Assembly: GCA_009695405.1 (NCBI GenBank)
Contig: SIAZ01000186.1
Coordinates: 1 to 7,053, forward strand
Reading direction: 5' to 3'
DNA length: 7,053 bases
Source of the DNA: Pedosphaera sp.
GTDB lineage: Bacteria > Verrucomicrobiota > Verrucomicrobiia > Limisphaerales > UBA9464
A program made the position numbers and the translations under genes. Below, one piece after another: positions 6,064-7,053 of the stretch (position 1 is its first letter; each line of letters opens with the position of its first letter). Below the pieces are notes generated by a model. It searched no databases. It was not told the DNA's origin and saw only the letters and a program-made list of their open reading frames with translations.

Positions 6064-6762
6064 TCCTTCCTCTTCACCCCGTCGGATGGCTAATAGCCGG
6101 TGGCTGGGGATTTTCCCCACGGGCTCTGTCCAGTCGAAATAATCTTTGAATTTCGCTCCTTCAGACTCTTTGCCGGTCAACACTCGGGAGCGAACACTCC
6201 CGCTGCTCCACGATAATTCTCTGAGGCGAGCACGTACCGTCGCGTCATCACTAAATCGCTCGGCTAGAATATCCCGTGACCCAGCCAATGCCGCGCTCAC
6301 ATCAAGGATCTGCTTCGCAGGATCCACAAAAGCAACCGCTGCAGCCAAGGGATCGAGCGTCGCTTGTTCGTCGAAAATCAGCAGGGCCAAGGGTTCCAAC
6401 CCAGCTTCCTTGGCGATGGTAGCGCGGGTACGACGTTTTGGTCGGTATGGAGCATAGAGATCCTCTAATACCGCGAGTGTTTCTGCGCCACCGATCGAGA
6501 CCTTTAATGCATCGGAAAGCAAATTTCTTTCAGACAACGATTTTACAATCGCTTCACGTCGTTGCTCAAGTTCCACCAATTGAGCCATACGGTCGCGAAT
6601 ACTTGTGACAGCCACTTCATCAAGACTACCGGTGACCTCCTTTCGGTAGCGGGAAATAAAGGGCACCGTGGCCCCCTCTGCTAGGAGGCGCGCGGTAGCG
6701 GCAACCTTGGCTGGGGGGACCTGGAGTTCGGAAGCGATGCGGGCGACGAACAGATCTTGCAT
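5935..6762 (-). CDS. Tex N-terminal fragment (frameshifted tail)
   Basis: This ORF encodes 275 residues from the ATG at 6762. The first 255 match the Tex N-terminal helical domain through HRLLAIRRGEEEGFL and the first pass through the duplicated segment (MMRIQPPEEEAIAILFSLFL). The last 20 residues come from reading the second repeat copy out of frame and end at the TAA at 5937-5935. The fragment lacks the YqgF, HhH and S1 domains, so it should not bind nucleic acid through S1. If the duplication is real this is the only part of Tex made from the native start. Confidence 0.75.
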   Translation of the reverse strand: MQDLFVARIASELQVPPAKVAATARLLAEGATVPFISRYRKEVTGSLDEVAVTSIRDRMAQLVELEQRREAIVKSLSERNLLSDALKVSIGGAETLAVLEDLYAPYRPKRRTRATIAKEAGLEPLALLIFDEQATLDPLAAAVAFVDPAKQILDVSAALAGSRDILAERFSDDATVRARLRELSWSSGSVRSRVLTGKESEGAKFKDYFDWTEPVGKIPSHRLLAIRRGEEEGFLMMRIQPPEEEAIAILFSLFLNDANPTARRGSYRYFVQLIS

Positions 6763-6909
6763 GTAAGCGGGGCGTTGGTTTAGCGGCTTACAAGGTATGC
6801 GCAAGCCAGACCTTAAAAAACCAGCTGAATCCTTCGATCAACTTATCGAGAACTTGGCGTCTTTTTATTGGTTTAAAGCTCTTCAAGTTGATGTTTTTTA
6901 AATTTAAAC
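6763..6909 (-). promoter_or_regulatory. tex leader / upstream region, AT-rich with inverted repeats
   Basis: This 147-bp gap separates the tex ATG from the IS66 end and would hold the native tex promoter. No convincing -35/-10 pair is seen. ATCAACTT (6837-6844) and AAGTTGAT (6885-6892) form an 8-bp inverted repeat; AACTTG (6851-6856) and CAAGTT (6884-6889) form a competing 6-bp one, so the two stems exclude each other. A perfect 12-bp palindrome, TTTAAATTTAAA (6897-6908), lies next to the IS boundary. Upstream promoter elements may have been displaced by the IS. Confidence 0.4.
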
Positions 6910-7053
6910 GTAAGCGTACGCCCAACCTCATGGTTCCCTAGTTGCCGAAAGTAGGATATTCCGCGATCGAAGGCGGGGAAGAAAGGTCGACCGACCGGAT
7001 TAGGCTTTCGCCGGTTTCCAGTTCCAAGGCAGGAGTTCGGCAACGGTATGGTT
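6910..7053 (-). mobile_element. IS66-family insertion sequence, partial (tnpC-distal end)
   Basis: The boundary at 6910 reads GTAAGCGTACGCCC, matching the GTAAGCG start of IS66-family terminal inverted repeats. Inside it, 90 bp further on, lies the stop of a minus-strand frame whose end is typical of IS66 TnpC. The element therefore ends at 6910 and continues beyond the right edge. IS66 elements make 8-bp target duplications; the expected copy here would be ATTTAAAC (6902-6909), which needs the far side to confirm. Transcription of tnpC points into tex. Confidence 0.78.
7000..7053 (-). CDS. tnpC: IS66-family transposase TnpC, last 17 residues (partial)
   Basis: The minus strand reads NHTVAELLPWNWKPAKA and then TAA at 7002-7000. 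The segment ELLPWNWKP matches the conserved C-terminal tail of IS66 TnpC (commonly ...ELLPWxW/Y...), the DDE transposase of the family. Only this tail is visible, so integrity and the TnpA/TnpB partners cannot be judged. The IS66-type inverted repeat at 6910, just downstream, supports the call. Confidence 0.75.
   Translation of the reverse strand, partial: NHTVAELLPWNWKPAKA

Larger units (their letters stand above)
4398..6762 (-). pseudogene. tex: tex, split by a 61-bp tandem duplication
   Basis: Tex is a conserved cytoplasmic S1-domain nucleic-acid-binding protein linked to transcription and, in pathogens, to toxin expression and fitness. As given, the gene is broken: a perfect 61-bp tandem repeat at 5935-6063 shifts the frame. 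Deleting one unit leaves 2304 bp, i.e. 767 residues plus stop from the ATG at 6762, the normal size (E. coli Tex is about 770). All parts are present across the two frames: the N-terminal helical region with ATVPFISRYRKEVTG and LYAPYRPKRRTRATIAKEAG, then a YqgF/RNase H-like domain (LALDPGFRTGCK, GNGTAGREAE), a helix-hairpin-helix region (VSGLGSTLAANI, VPRLGPKAF), and the S1 domain ending RIALSMKA. The ATG at 6762 is preferred to the TTG at 6804 because family members start near this point. Only the duplication damages the gene, so the lesion is recent or artefactual. Confidence 0.9.

Noticed and set aside
6146..6457. 103-codon plus-strand ORF opposite tex
   Set aside because: It is antisense to conserved Tex sequence and has the composition of a shadow frame.

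Overview
The window is a stretch of bacterial chromosome of middling GC content, bounded at both ends by insertion sequences. Neither IS is complete here. Start codons are mixed (ATG, GTG, TTG) and only one clear Shine-Dalgarno site is visible. I cannot assign a lineage from this alone; the tRNA encodes its own CCA, and the proteins (RarA, Tex, Hsp15-type S4, a fucose-dehydrogenase-like SDR, GT2) occur across many Gram-negative-type phyla.

Layout. 1-147: terminal part of an IS3-family element, with the first 23 codons of its orfA on the minus strand and its terminal inverted repeat. 281-1300 (+): a family 2 glycosyltransferase of the rhamnosyltransferase type, with four closely spaced G-tracts just before its stop codon. 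1435-1509 (-): tRNA-Val(CAC). 1624-1995 (+): a small Hsp15-like S4 RNA-binding protein, divergent from the tRNA. 2036-6762 (-): three genes in one direction, transcribed in the order tex, SDR oxidoreductase, rarA. 6910-7053: the end of an IS66-family element, with the last 17 codons of its tnpC, pointing towards tex.

The most notable feature is in tex. A perfect 61-bp direct tandem duplication (5935-6063, including a 7-bp TTAAGAA shared by the junctions) shifts the frame and splits the gene into an N-terminal ORF and a C-terminal ORF. Removing one 61-bp unit restores an uninterrupted Tex of 767 residues. The copies are identical, so the event is very recent, an assembly error, or a reversible switch. 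An IS66 element also sits about 150 bp upstream of the same gene.

Functionally, the minus-strand block combines nucleic-acid maintenance proteins (Tex, transcription/RNA; RarA, stalled-fork processing) with an apparently unrelated sugar dehydrogenase. The glycosyltransferase looks like a surface-polysaccharide gene separated from its pathway, which fits its position between an IS end and a tRNA. No CRISPR array, toxin-antitoxin pair, phage module or recognisable novel defence system is visible.
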